64,000 nt of DNA from Cryptomeria japonica (GCF_030272615.1 NC_081415.1:623595740-623659739), one strand, 5' to 3'. Counted from the stretch's first letter, positions 1 to 11,748 are shown. The notes: generated from the letters alone by a model not told the origin. A program made the numbers and translations.

Positions 1-850
1 TGACGATGCCGAGTACTGTAGTGGACGCCGTGTATCAGAAGATCACCGAGCCAGCTTGAGGAACCGAGTATCTACCGACTCAGTAATATTTTGTTCACCT
101 ATGTAAGGCCGACTTAAGAATGAGTTTATGTTATTAATTTGTATGAGGCCGACTTTATGAAATGTAAATGTAATTATGGACGATATATATATGTAATGTA
201 TTATACCATCTGTAATATGTATGAAAAATGTAAGATGTATGGATATGCGAAATTAGAAAGAGCAGAGCAGAGCAGAAACTGCATTAAGGCAGCAGACCAG
301 AACATTTTCGCAGAGTCAGTAAAGGAGCAGAATCGACATATCTATCTCAGAAGGAGATCAATACTCAAAGGATCTTATCAGCAATAAAGTTGTAAGTCAA
401 GATCTACTGTTTCATCCTAACAGTTGAATCAGTTTGTAAATCCTTTTACCGGGTAGACTTAACAGTCTTTTGTAAATCTCTTAACCGAGTGCATACTTCA
501 CTGTATGTTTGTAAATCCTCTAACAAGGTGGACCTAGCAGTCCAAATTTGCTTCTAACATGGCAGATCATCAGAAGTGATCATTGTAAGCCTTAACTGGC
601 CAACTTTTACTGCAGTACCAAAGTTTTGTGGGTACCATCCCCACCCCAGTTTTACTTTCTATTTGGAAGGTTTCTGGGTCACCAAATCTTTGTGTTATGT
701 GTTGTGAATGATTATATTTTCATGCATGCAGTAGATTAAATGAATGAATGGTTTAATATATGCAAGTGCAGAAATGAATTAAAAGTTTTAAGCGTTACTG
801 ATTCACCCCTCCCCTCTCAGTAACTTGGTTAGTCCTGAATATTTTCAACA
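1..850 (+). repeat. LTR 1 of tandem array (5'-truncated by window edge)
   Basis: This is the 3' 850 bp of a 1170 bp LTR, collinear with 3771-4620 and 7541-8390. It ends TTTTCAACA directly before the primer site at 853. The missing 320 bp, and any left target duplication, lie outside the window. Confidence 0.92.
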
Positions 851-852
851 AT

Positions 853-864
853 TGGTATCAGAGC
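853..864 (+). promoter_or_regulatory. Primer binding site, initiator Met tRNA, copy 1
   Basis: TGGTATCAGAGC lies 2 bp after the LTR end. It is the standard plant retrotransposon site complementary to the initiator methionine tRNA 3' end, and it fixes the element as plus-strand. Confidence 0.9.
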
Positions 865-914
865 TTTGTGGTTCTCAGAGTAAAAGTTTGACAGCTTGAG
901 AAAAGATCAAGACA

Positions 915-3176
915 ATGGAGATATTCAGACTTGACAAAGCTATTGAGAATGAAAAACTAGATCTGGAAATGGCCATAGCACAACTCAAAGAAGCAAGAGA
1001 ACATCTTTCCCAATCCCTAAAAAGAAGAAAGGAACTAGCAAAATAAATAAATGATCATGAGTATGTTGAAGCAAAAATTGAAGATCTCTTTCCTACAAGC
1101 AGTTCAAATGAAGTAGATGAAGCAAACAATGCAATCAAAGAACTCCTAGAAAAAAATGGATTACTGCAAAAAGAAGTAAGGATGCTAAGAAGAGAACAGA
1201 AAATTCAGTCTGCAAGATTTTGTGAAATCCTGGAACAAAGGAATAAAATGCAAAATGAAATAGAAGGAAGAAACAATGAAATTGTACAGCATGAAGATCT
1301 CACCGAGCAACTCTCCAATGCAAATGAAGAGATCATAATTCTCAAAGAACAGAATGAAAGTTTGAAAAATGAGCTTCTAGTCAGGATTAGACCAAGATCG
1401 ACTTCAGCAGTGCAAACTGTCAAAGACATTTATGCACAAACATTAAAATATTTGTTATCGAACCTGACATATAAAGAAGTAAAAGAGGCATTAAAGAAGA
1501 ATGAACACCAAATGACACTTAGGTTTCATACCTTCTTAGTTCTCTCCAAGCAGATAGAAGCAATAGTAAATCATGCCACAATTGTGTGGAAAAGGATATA
1601 TAAGCTGCCAATGCCATCTGACCCCATGGTAACAATTGAGGGTGATAAAGATGATGAAGAGGATGAAGAGGAGAAGGAAGAAGAAGAAGCAGTTGAGGAA
1701 GAAGGTGACATGGTAATAATAGGTGATGAAGAAGACACGGTGATAATAGGTGATGAAGAAGACACGGTGATAATAGGTGATGAAGAAGATGATCCTGAAC
1801 AGGTAGCAGTAGAAGTCATTGCATCTCTTCCTCACTCACCGCAGAAAGGCGTTGCATCATCAGTTTCAGCCAGCAGGATTGTGAGCACAGTAGCTACATC
1901 TATTGCTCAATCCTTGCCAATCACCTCTCAGCTCCAGACCCCAACAGATACCTCATCCACCAAGCTACAGAGCATGTCATTATCTACCGGGATGCAGAGT
2001 GTTGCCTCTACCGAGCAACAAGTGACTTCTTCAGTCACCGAGATCACAACTTCTCTTGCAGCACGTATAGTAAGTTTTGCAACCTCTCCAGTTTTGACAC
2101 ATTCTTTAGCACAAATGATCACACCAATCAGCACTCCTGTATGTACATCAATTTTGGGAACAGTCAGTACATCCATGAGTCTTCCTCTAGTAAATCCCAT
2201 TCCAGTTATAACAGCTACTCCAACCTTATCAACCATTGTAACTACATCAAAAGATAAGGAAGTAAGCACAGAAGTAATACAAAAGACACCTTTAAAACGT
2301 CTGCTTACCGACAAGGCTATAGAGGATGATATAGATCTGGATAAAGAGATTGTTATTCCACAAATAGACCTCAGTACTGCATCAATTGATGAAATGAGAT
2401 TGATCAGCCAGTTGTTAGAACTGAAAGCAAAACAAAAACAACTAAGAAGTGAGAGAGACAGGGAATTCAACATCATAAACGTTGCAAAGACCATTCTCAC
2501 AGATGCCTTAGGTATAAAAGTTGATCCCTCTCAACACATTTTGCTACAACTCGAAGAGGCTGTGAACAGATTCAATGAGGACTCATCAGGAGAAGAGAAA
2601 CTGATAGAAAGAACCGAGAAGAAATTTGATAACAAGGTGCTTGAGCACATTGCTCAGCAGATAGCAATAAAACAAGTTGAATTGACCACTATTTTGGCCA
2701 AGTTAGAAAATTCTTTTAATAATATAACTTCATTTTGTGCAAAGTTATGTGATGTTACCGTGTTCACAAAAGGAATCAGAGATCAACTGAAGAAAATTGA
2801 TGATGATCTGAAAGTAAGTGCACAACAGTTGCAGCTTGACCCTAGCTCAAGCTCAACTCACCATTCAAACATCAGATTCCTATTAGATAAGCAATAAGAA
2901 TTGCTCAGGGAAGATGCAAGGATCCGGTCTACATTGTTAGATATTCAGAATATGATCCTTCCTAACATGGATACAATGCAGAAACACATTACACATTCCA
3001 AAACATTGATCCATGATAACAGTTTTTCAGTTGCAGAGCATGTAATTGAACTATCAGCCAAAGTTCAAGTTGCATTGTCTATTTGCACAATTTTGCAAGA
3101 AAATTGGGATAAGACCTTGGCTCATATCAAACAAGTACACTCAGAGTTTATCTCACACTTTAATATTTCTATTTGA
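915..3176 (+). pseudogene. Internal reading frame of array, copy 1 (coiled-coil/acidic protein), broken
   Basis: The start is the ATG 51 bp after the primer site. The frame runs 753 codons to a TGA. It is broken by TAA at 1044-1046 (codon 44) and TAA at 2895-2897 (codon 661); copy 2 has sense codons at both places. Visible order: heptad-like Glu/Lys/Leu-rich coiled coil (about residues 1-160), a helical segment, an acidic Asp/Glu run with three tandem 9-residue repeats of DTVIIGDEE type (27 bp units from 1707), a long Ser/Thr/Val/Pro-rich linker, and a second coiled-coil half. There is no zinc knuckle, protease or polymerase motif. I do not recognise the family; it could be a highly diverged structural protein or a captured host gene. 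Confidence 0.75.
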
Positions 3177-3202
3177 GTTATCTATTCTTTGGCATTATTG
3201 TC

Positions 3203-3214
3203 AAAAAGGGGGAG
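3203..3214 (+). other. Upstream polypurine-like tract, copy 1
   Basis: A run of A then G (AAAAAGGGGGAG) lies just after the reading frame and about 240 bp before the true terminal purine tract. The same tract is in copy 2 at 6973-6984. It could be an additional plus-strand priming site or simple sequence. Confidence 0.4.
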
Positions 3215-3438
3215 AATATGGAACATATTAGAGACAAAGGGAGAATGATCAAGGGAGAATGTAAATAACAATTGGTATAGAGATAAGTGTATAGAATTAT
3301 ATGTATATTCTATGGGGGAGTTATGTACAGTGAGATATATAGGTATATACAGCAATCTACAATTGGTATCAATTTTGAAGAATCAAGTCAGCATGACAGA
3401 TTCATTTTTGTCTCATAAGTGTTTTTGTCACTAATGCC

Positions 3439-3450
3439 AAAGGGGGAGAT
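3439..3450 (+). promoter_or_regulatory. Polypurine tract, copy 1
   Basis: AAAGGGGGAGAT sits immediately upstream of the TGTTGG start of LTR 2, the expected position for plus-strand DNA priming. Confidence 0.85.
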
Positions 3451-4620
3451 TGTTGGAATAATGATATATTTGTCATTAGTGAATACACTTAGTGAAAACA
3501 CTTATTCGATTTTGAATGGTTACCGAGCTCATCACTCAGTCTACAGCCTATACCGAGCATTCAGTAAAGCTCACCAATTAAACAGTTCAAACCGAGCAGT
3601 AAGACTGTCACCAAGCATATGAGACAAACAGCAGTTACCGAGAAGTCAGTTCAGACCGAGTCACCAGTGGTTACCAAGTGACACTATATCTACCGAGTCA
3701 TCACAGCTACCGAGTTCCAAGCTACACTTCGGGACTAGTATGGACCGAGCTTCTACTCTTACCGAGAGCATGACGATGCTGAGTACTGTAGTGGACGCCG
3801 TGTATCAGAAGATCACCGAGCCAGCTTGAGGAACCAAGTATCTACCGACTCAGTAATATTTTGTTCACCTATGTAAGGCCGACTTAAGAATGAGTTTATG
3901 TTATTAATTTGTATGAGGCCGACTTTATGAAATGTAAATGTAATTATGGACGGTATATATATGTAATGTATTATACCATCTGTAGTATGTATGAAAAATG
4001 TAAGATGTATGGATATGTGAAATTAGAAAGAGCAGAGCAGAGCAGAAACTGCATTAAGGCAGCAGACCAGAACATTTTCGCAGAGTCAGTAAAGGAGCAG
4101 AATCGACATATCTATCTCAGAAGGAGATCAATACTCAAAGGATCTTATCAGCAATAAAGTTGTAAGTCAAGATCTACTGTTTCATCCTAACAGTTGAATC
4201 AGTTTGTAAATCTTTTTACCGGGTAGACTTAACAGTCTTTTGTAAATCTCTTAACTGAGTGCATACTTCATTGTATGTTTGTAAATCCTCTAACAAGGTG
4301 GACCTAGCAGTCCAAATTTGCTTCTAACAGGGCAGATCATCAGAAGTGATCATTGTAAGCCTTAACCGGCCAACTTTTACTACAGTACCAAAGTTTTGTG
4401 GGTACCATCTCCACCCCAGTTTTACTTTCTATTTGGAAGGTTTCTAGGTCACCAAATCTTTGTGTTATGTGTTGTGAATGATTATATTTTCATGCATGTA
4501 GTAGATTAAATGAATGAATGGTTTAATATATGCAAGTGCAGAAATGAATTAAAAGTTTTAAGTGTTACTGATTCACCCCTCCCCTCTCAGTAACTTGGTT
4601 AGTCCTAAATATTTTCAACA
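3451..4620 (+). repeat. LTR 2 of tandem array (complete, 1170 bp)
   Basis: The LTR starts TGTTGGAATA after the purine tract and ends TTTTCAACA before a primer site. It serves as 3' LTR of the first unit and 5' LTR of the second. It matches LTR 3 base for base in length, with scattered substitutions, many of them C/T or G/A. A region rich in the hexamer ACCGAG occupies its first 400 bp. Confidence 0.93.
3522..3838 (+). promoter_or_regulatory. Cluster of ACCGAG hexamers in LTR U3
   Basis: About ten exact ACCGAG hexamers occur here (for example 3522, 3552, 3591, 3637, 3655, 3692, 3709, 3743, 3761, 3815). Further copies read ACCAAG, which is G-to-A at the CpG. LTR 1 and LTR 3 carry the same array with different decayed copies. 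The density and U3 position fit a transcription-factor-binding cluster; the factor is unknown. Confidence 0.5.
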
Positions 4621-4622
4621 AT

Positions 4623-4634
4623 TGGTATCAGAGC
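4623..4634 (+). promoter_or_regulatory. Primer binding site, initiator Met tRNA, copy 2
   Basis: TGGTATCAGAGC lies 2 bp after LTR 2, identical to copy 1. No such site follows LTR 3, which is therefore the terminal LTR of the array. Confidence 0.9.
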
Positions 4635-4684
4635 TTTGTGGTTCTCAGAGTAAAAGTTTGAGAGCTTGAGAAAAGATCAAGACA

Positions 4685-6946
4685 ATGGAGATATTCAGAC
4701 TTGACAAAGCTATTGAGAATGAAAAGCTAGATCTGGAAATGGCCATAGCACAACTCAAAGAAGCAAGAGAACATCTTTCCCAATCCCTAAAAAGAAGAAA
4801 GGAACTAGCAAAAGAAATAAATGATCATGAGTATGTTGAAGCAAAAATTGAAGATCTCTTTCCTACAAGCAGTTCAAATGAAGTAGATGAAGCAAACAAT
4901 GCAATCAAAGAACTCCTAGAAAAAAATGGATTACTGCAAAAAGAAGTAAGGATGCTAAGAAGAGAACAGGAAATTCAGTCTGCAAGATTTTGTGAAATCC
5001 TGGAACAAAGGAATAAAATGCAAAATGAAATAGAAGGAAGAAACAATGAAATTGTACAGCATGAAGATCTCACCGAGCAACTCTCCAATGCAAATGAAGA
5101 GATCAGAATTCTCAAAGAACAGAATGAAAGTTTGAAAAATGAGCTTCTAGTCAGGATTAGACCAAGATCGACTTCAGCAGTGCAAACTGTCAAAGACATT
5201 TATGCACAAACCTTAAAACAGTTGTTATCAAACCTGACATATAAAGAAGTAAAAGAGGCATTAAAGAAGAATGAACACCAAATGACACTTAGGTTTCATA
5301 CCTTCTTAGTTCTCTCCAAGCAGATAGAAGCAATAGTAAATCATGCCACAATTGTGTGGAAAAGGATATATAAGCTGCCAATGCCATCTGACCCCATGGT
5401 AACAATTGAGGGTGATAAAGATGATGAAGAGGATGAAGAGGAGAAGGAAGAAGAAGAAGAAGCTGAAGAAGAAGGTGACACGGTAATAATAGGTGATGAA
5501 GAAGACACGGTGATAATAGGTGATGAAGAAGACACGGTGATAATAAGTGATGAAGAAGATGATCCTGAACAGGTAGCAGCAGAAGTCATTGCATCTCTTC
5601 CTCACTCACCGCAGAAAGGTGTTGCATCATCAATTTCAGCCAGCAGGATTGTGAGCACAGTAGCTACATCTATTGCTCAATCCTTGCCAATCACCTCTCA
5701 GCTCCAGACCCCAACAGTTACCTCATCCACCGAGCTGCAGAGCATGTCATTATCTACCAGGATGTAGAGTGTTGCCTCTACCGAGCAACAAGTGACTTCT
5801 TCAGTCATCGAGATCACAACTTCTCCTGCAGCACGTATAGTAAGTTTTGCAACCTCTCCAGTTTTGACACATTCTTTAGCACAAATGATCACACCAATCA
5901 GCACTCCTGTATGTACATCGATTTTGGGAACAGTCGGTACATCCATGAGTCTTCCTCTAGTAAATCCCATTCCAGTTATAACAGCTACTCCAACCTTATC
6001 AACCATTGTAACTACATCAAAAGATAAAGAAGTAAGCACAGAAGTAATACAAAAGACACCTTTAAAACTTCTACTTACCGGCAAGGCTATAGAGGATGAT
6101 ATAGATCTGGATAAAGAGATTGTTATTCCACAAATAGACCTCAATACTGCATCAATTGATGAAATGAGATTGATCAGCCAGTTGTTAGAACAGAAAGCAA
6201 AACAAAAACAACTAAGAAGTGAGAGAGACAGGGAATTCAACATCATAAACGGTGCAAAGACCATTCTCACAGATGCCTTAGGTATAAAAGTTGATCCCTC
6301 TCAACACATTTTGCTACAACTCGAAGAGGCTGTGAACAGATTCAATGAGGACTCATCAGGAGAAGAGAAACTGATAGAAAGAACCGAGAAGAAATTTGAT
6401 AACAAGGTGCTTGAGCACATTGCTCAGCAGATAGCAATAAAACAAGTTGAATTGACCACTATTTTGGCCAAGTTAGAAAATTCTTTTAATAATATAACTT
6501 CATTTTGTGCAAAGTTATGTGATGTTACCGTGTTCACAAAAGGAATCAGAGATCAACTGAAGAAAATTGATGATGATCTGAAAGTAAGTGCACAACAGTT
6601 GCAGCTTGACCCTAGCTCAAGCTCAACTCACCATTCAAACATCAGATTCCTATTAGATAAGCAATCAGAATTGCTCAGGGAAGATGCAAGGATCCGGTCT
6701 ACATTGTTAGATATTCAGAATATGATCCTTCCTAACATGGATACAATGCAGAAACACATTACACATTCCAAAACATTGATCCATGATAACAGTTTTTCAG
6801 TTGCAGAGCATGTAATTGAACTATCAGCCAAAGTTCAAGTTGCATTGTCTATTTGCACAATTTTGCAAGAAAATTGGGATAAGACCTTGGCTCATATCAA
6901 ACAAGTACACTCAGAGTTTATCTCACACTTTAATATTTCTATTTGA
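4685..6946 (+). pseudogene. Internal reading frame of array, copy 2, broken once
   Basis: This is the same 753-codon frame as copy 1, without any length change. One in-frame TAG at 5765-5767 (codon 361) splits it into a 360-residue N-terminal part and a C-terminal part that can restart at 5792. Copy 1 has CAG at that site, so the stop is a C-to-T change. The N-terminal coiled coil, acidic tract (27 bp repeats from 5477) and Ser/Thr-rich start of the linker are intact upstream of the stop. The C-terminal coiled coil follows to 6946. Its function is unknown. Confidence 0.78.
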
Positions 6947-7208
6947 GTTATCTATTCTTTGGCATTATTGTCAAAAAGGGGGAGAATATGGAACATATTA
7001 GAGACAAAGGGAGAATGATCAAGGGAGAATGTAAATAACAATTGGTATAGAGATAAGTGTATAGAATTATATGTATATTCTATGGGGGAGTTATGTACAG
7101 TGAGATATACAGGTATATACAACAATCTACAATTGGTATCAATTTTGAAGAATCAAGTCAGCATGACAGATTCATTTTTGTCTCATAAGTGTTTTTGTCA
7201 CTAATGCC

Positions 7209-7220
7209 AAAGGGGGAGAT
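7209..7220 (+). promoter_or_regulatory. Polypurine tract, copy 2
   Basis: AAAGGGGGAGAT abuts the TGTTGG start of LTR 3, equivalent to the tract at 3439. Confidence 0.85.
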
Positions 7221-8390
7221 TGTTGGAATAATGAGATATTTGTCATTAGTGAATACACTTAGTGAAAACACTTATTCGATTTTGAATGGTTACCGAGCTC
7301 ATCACTCAGTCTACAGCCTATACCGAGCATTCAGTAAAGCTCACTGATTAAACAGTTCAAACTGAGCAGTAAGACTTTCACCGAGCATATGAGACAAATA
7401 GCAGTTACCGAGAAGTCAGTTCAGATCGAGTCACCAGTGGTTACCGAGTGACACTATATCTACCGAGTCACCACAGCTACCGAGTTCCAAGCTACACTTC
7501 GGGACTAGTATGGACCGAGCTTCTACTCTTACCGAGAGCATGACGATGCCGAGTACTATAGTGGACGCCGTGTATCAGAAGATCACCGAGCCAGCTTGAG
7601 GAACCGTGTATCTACCGACTCAGTAATATTTTGTTCACCTATGTAAGGCCGACTTAAGAATGAGTTTATGTTATTAATTTGTTTGAGGCCGACTTTATGA
7701 AATGTAAATGTAATTATGGATGGTATATATATGTAATGTATTATACCATCTGTAGTATGTATGAAAAATGTAAGATGTATGGATATGCGAAATTAGAAAG
7801 AGCAGAGCAGAGCAGAAACTGCATTAAGGCAGCAGACCAGAACATTTTCGCAGAGTCAGTAAAGGAGCAGAATCGACATATCTATCTCAGAAGGAGATCA
7901 ATACTCAAAGGATCTTATCAGCAATAAAGTTGTAAGTCAAGATCTACTGTTTCATCCTAACAGTTGAATCAGTTTGTAAATCCTTTTACCGGGTAGACTT
8001 AACAGTCTTTTGTAAATCTCTTAACCGAGTGCATACTTCATTGTATGTTTGTAAATCCTCTAACAAGGTGGACCTAGCAGTCCAAATTTGCTTCTAACAA
8101 GGAAGATCATCAGAAGTGATCATTGTAAGCCTTAACCGGCCAACTTTTACTGCAGTACCAAAGTTTTGTGGGTACCATCCCCACCCCAGTTTTACTTTCT
8201 ATTTGGAAGGTTTCTGGGTCACCAAATCTTTGTGTTATGTGTTGTGAATGATTATATTTTCATGCATGCAGTAGATTAAATGAATGAATGGTTTAATATA
8301 TGCAAGTGCAGAAATGAATTAAAAGTTTTAAGCGTTACTGATTCACCCCTCCCCTCTCAGTAACTTGGTTAGTCCTGAATATTTTCAACA
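7221..8390 (+). repeat. LTR 3 of tandem array (3' terminal LTR)
   Basis: This 1170 bp LTR is collinear with LTR 2. It ends TTTTCAACA, followed by AGTTC of the CACTA-locus exon. That pentamer is the candidate right target duplication, but the left partner is outside the window. Confidence 0.93.
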
Positions 8391-9868
8391 AGTTCACATA
8401 TGATGTACCACCTTTTATGTATGGTGGGCCCAAATACCTACAATGCAATGTCACTAAGATGTTTATAAAAAATATCATTTCCTGCAAAAAATTCATCGGA
8501 TCATTAGTCCAAAACAAGTGATCAAAATGTAAATTACAATTAGACTATATATAATAATAATTTTAAAGTACCTGGAACCTTTTGTATCTTTAAGGGAATC
8601 ATTTCTTCCTCACTAACCACCAATGTGGCCTGCAACGTTCCCGTACTAGAAATATGAGAAGATCCAAGAAATGATGGTATGTTATCAGTAGTAGTCGCCT
8701 CTAGCACATCCTCATGTGCATCTCCTACTACAGAAAATGATTCCACTATGAAATGCCCCCAAGAAAGAATTCTTGAAGGGAGATAAACACATAAAAGAAG
8801 ATAGAGCAAAAGAGGGATCTACCAACAATGGGCGGGCCAATATGATGCGCAGTAGAGGATGTCTGCATGCTACGTGTTGCCGACATTGCAGTCGGCAATA
8901 CAAGTGGGGATAACCTCTGATGAGGCACTGACGACATTTGTACAGGAACATTGACAACACCTGAAGAATAATAGATTAAATATATCAAACATTAAATATA
9001 TGAAAAGTGCAAGAATTGTAAACAAGGATGAACCTTTACTATGAACATTGATAGTATCAAGTATGATGTATTTTGAGTACTCAAAGTGATAAGCCAAGCA
9101 AGCAATAAGCCAATAAAATCGTCATCACCTGAAGTACCTGCAACACCCTGATCACAACAACCAGTTTCATGAGGGCGCATAAATTATTGTAAAAACAACA
9201 TGTACATATTTTAGTTAATGACATAAAAGAGAATAAAATATAAACCACTATTGAACTTTTTTTATAATTAAAGCTTTCATTACTCCTTACTTGCAAGTTT
9301 TCTACTGTCTAAATCAATACTTGCACCCTCTCTCATATCTCACCAGTCTAAGGATACACGGATGCCAGAACAACAATCTCTCTACTAATTTTTCTAAGAG
9401 GCTTTTTAATCAATTTCATAGGGTTTATGGAATTTCTAGGGTCATTGTCGCTTAATCCTATTGAGTCCACATCCCTAGAGAGGTGCTCAGGTACTGTAGC
9501 TCTGTTTCCCTTCCCTTGAACATCTGTCTATGTTAAGAATATCATTAACAATTACAAAATTAGTCTAAAACACTCAAAAAAAGAACATAATAATGTAACA
9601 ATTTGCTTATATCTAATTTGTACAATTACAATGAGGTTTACCTACTCGGTAGAAGTTTCACGACCTACATCCCTATCTGCGCTATGTGATGGATCCATGT
9701 CACCTTGTGACAAAGAAAAAATATAAAAACCGTTAACGAAATTAAACCAATAGACTTTGCAGAAAAATTTCATAATAAAATGGTATATTGGAGTCATTAA
9801 TTGGAGGTTGGTTAATTTAAATGGTATATAGTACGTACCACCCCCATGAGAGTAGCTTTGTTTGTATC
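8391..9868 (-). pseudogene. 3' exons of the SET-domain gene of the CACTA locus
   Basis: On the minus strand I can place exons at about 9703-9642, 9527-9360, 9147-9129, 8960-8823, 8745-8572 and 8481-8391. Splice ends are mostly consistent (for example TTCTTCAG acceptor at 8961, TTTTGCAG acceptor at 8482, AG/GTAAAC donor below 9642), and the phases join without frameshift from 9703 to 8391. The encoded sequence is Ser/Thr/Pro-rich with no domain I recognise. The last readable exon encodes KHLSDIAL, a stop, then VFGPTIHKRW, and is cut by the LTR array at 8390. In-frame TAG codons occur at 9642-9644 and in the 8481-8391 exon. The 19 bp exon is the least certain. The gene continues from the SET exon at 25197-26080. 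Confidence 0.55.
9864..9868. repeat. Target-site duplication GTATC, left copy (element 1)
   Basis: GTATC directly precedes the LTR at 9869 and is repeated at 25192-25196 after the other LTR. Confidence 0.92.
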
Positions 9869-11748
9869 TGATGCTCTGCAAAAAGGATTAGAAAATCTGT
9901 TTGATGGCAACACACACAAGAGCACAAGAAATAAACGTTAGTGTTAGCAACAAAAGATTATCCTAAACAGGCATATCAAGAGAGATATTAAGCATGAAAT
10001 AGAAAGCATATAAACATAGAATAAAATAGCTAAACAAGATGCTCATAGTTGCTCCTCCCTTGTTCCTCTCCTCTCCAAGTCCCAAATGAGTGTAGCTCTC
10101 AGCTTTTAGCACTAGCCATGGATGCCATATGGAGATTCAAGATAATTGAATATGATAAGCAAATGCTATGCAAGTGTAGATAGTGATGCTATGAGAAAGC
10201 TCTATGCTAATGCCAGTATAACAACAATACTCTAATGCTTCTTTCTTTTGCTTGAGGAGAAGGGTTCTATTTATAGAAGAAATGGGGAAATGAAGGGTTA
10301 AGATTGAATGGTTTAATCAAGGGCCAAGTTTGAAAGTTGGGGATCCATGTGCACAATTGGCACCAATAAAATGGTGGCAAGTGTCAACATAGGATTGGGT
10401 TGAAAGAAGAGGTTGGAGGCATTAAAGGCCTGAGAAGACCTCATGGTTATCTAGAGGGTAAGGGTCAAGTCCAAATTAAGATTATCCACTGGATTGAGAG
10501 TTAATCCAAGGATAAACCTTTGTGCAAATGTTTAAGAGATAATCATGCTCAAAGCATTAATGGCCTGATGAGACCTTTGGGTTGGGTAGAGGTTGAGTCA
10601 AAACAAATGTTTTAACCATGTGGGAGGGTTTGAGGTAACCATTAATGGTTATTGGAGACTTTGGGGATTAAGTGGTTGAAAGTTGAAAGCCTTCAATGGT
10701 TATCAAAGACTTTGAGCCATTTAGTGGTTGAAGGTTGAAAGCCTTTAATGGTTATCAAAGACTTTGAGGGTTTGAGAAGTGACTTCCCTTTTGCTTAGGA
10801 ATGTGACAAAGTTTAGAGAAGGGGTTAGGTTATTTAGAAGTGATTAGAAAATTCTAGAAGGGGTTTAGGCATGCAAGTGGATTTTGTAGGAAAATGCAAG
10901 TGGGAGAAATTTTGTTATTTTCAATTAAAATAAAATCATTTATTTCAATTAAATGGTGTAATTTGCATTTGGATAAATATTCAAATAAATATTAATTTAT
11001 TTAAATGAGAAAAATGAAAATAAAGCATTTAAAATGCTTGAAGACTTTGAGGGAAACCATTAAAGGCTTGAAGACTTTAAGGAAAACCATTAAAGTCTTA
11101 AGAAGACTATAGAAGGAAGCCATCAAGTTTGAAGACTTTAAAGCCATCAAGTTTGAATACTTTAAGGGAAACCATTAAAGGTTTCAAGTGGGTGAGGATA
11201 AATAGGATTTTAAATAAATAATTTATTTAAAATAGTTGCGCAACTTGCTTTTGTAGGAAAATACAAGTGGGTGGAGGATAAAGGTGATTTAAATAAATTA
11301 TTTATTTAAAATAGTTGTGCAACTTGCTTTTGTAGGAAAATACAAGTGGGTGGAGGATAAAGGTGATTTAAATAAATTATTTATTTAAAATAATTGTGCA
11401 ACTTGCTTTTGTAGGAAAATACAAGTGGGTAGAGGATAAAGGTGATTTAAATAAATGTTAATTTATTTAAATGTGAGGTGGGATTTTGGGGGATTTAAAT
11501 AAATATTAATTTATTTAAATGTGAGAGAAGATTTAATTAAACAAATATGATTTATTTATTTAATTAATGGTCTGAATTTGGTTAAGTGAATTAAATCAAA
11601 TAAATTGAAAATTTATTTAATTAATAGGAGAAGAGGGTTAAGATGAATTAATTAAATATTAATTTAATTAATTCATTAATTGATGGTTAAATAATCAAAT
11701 AAATACTAATTATTCATTTAATTAAGTGGACAGATTTATGTGACTACA
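9869..11748 (-). repeat. Element 1 3' LTR (1880 bp)
   Basis: Read on the minus strand it starts TGTAGTCACA and ends AGCATCA. It is near-identical to 23335-25191, with an extra short stretch near 10880. It contains AT-rich palindromic stretches of ATTTAAAT/ATTAATTTAT type, repeated motifs ending in TCAAAGACTTTGAG, and a 79 bp tandem repeat. Confidence 0.93.
11190..11460. repeat. 79 bp tandem repeat inside element 1 LTR
   Basis: GCAACTTGCTTTTGTAGG recurs at 11240, 11319 and 11398, followed each time by an AT-rich palindromic block. The other LTR has the same array, with copies at 24683, 24762 and 24841. Confidence 0.85.

Larger units (their letters stand above)
1..8390 (+). mobile_element. Tandem array of a non-autonomous copia-like LTR retrotransposon
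   Basis: Three LTRs and two internal regions alternate with an exact 3770 bp period: matching landmarks lie at 915/4685, 3451/7221 and 139/3909/7679. The first LTR enters the window at its 321st base. LTRs start TGTTGGAATA and end TTTTCAACA. Each complete internal region begins with a TGGTATCAGAGC primer site and ends with a purine tract. No gag, protease, integrase, RT or RNase H was found, so mobility must have depended on a helper element. Sharing the middle LTR points to unequal LTR-LTR recombination between copies rather than independent insertions (inference). Copia affinity rests only on LTR ends and the primer site. The array ends abruptly at 8390 inside an exon of the SET gene. Confidence 0.9.

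Noticed and set aside
139-387. 82-codon frame repeated three times in the array LTRs
   Set aside because: It lies in R/U5 of the LTR, the peptide is Tyr/Cys/Lys-biased, and it is more simply explained by chance; no separate gene called.
1536-1835. Minus-strand open frames opposite the acidic tract (and 5306-5605)
   Set aside because: They are the antisense of GAA/GAT-rich coding sequence and give low-complexity Ser/Phe peptides.
1928-2500. 190-codon minus-strand frame opposite the array protein (and 5698-6270)
   Set aside because: It is antisense to the better supported plus-strand frame and has no protein-like features.
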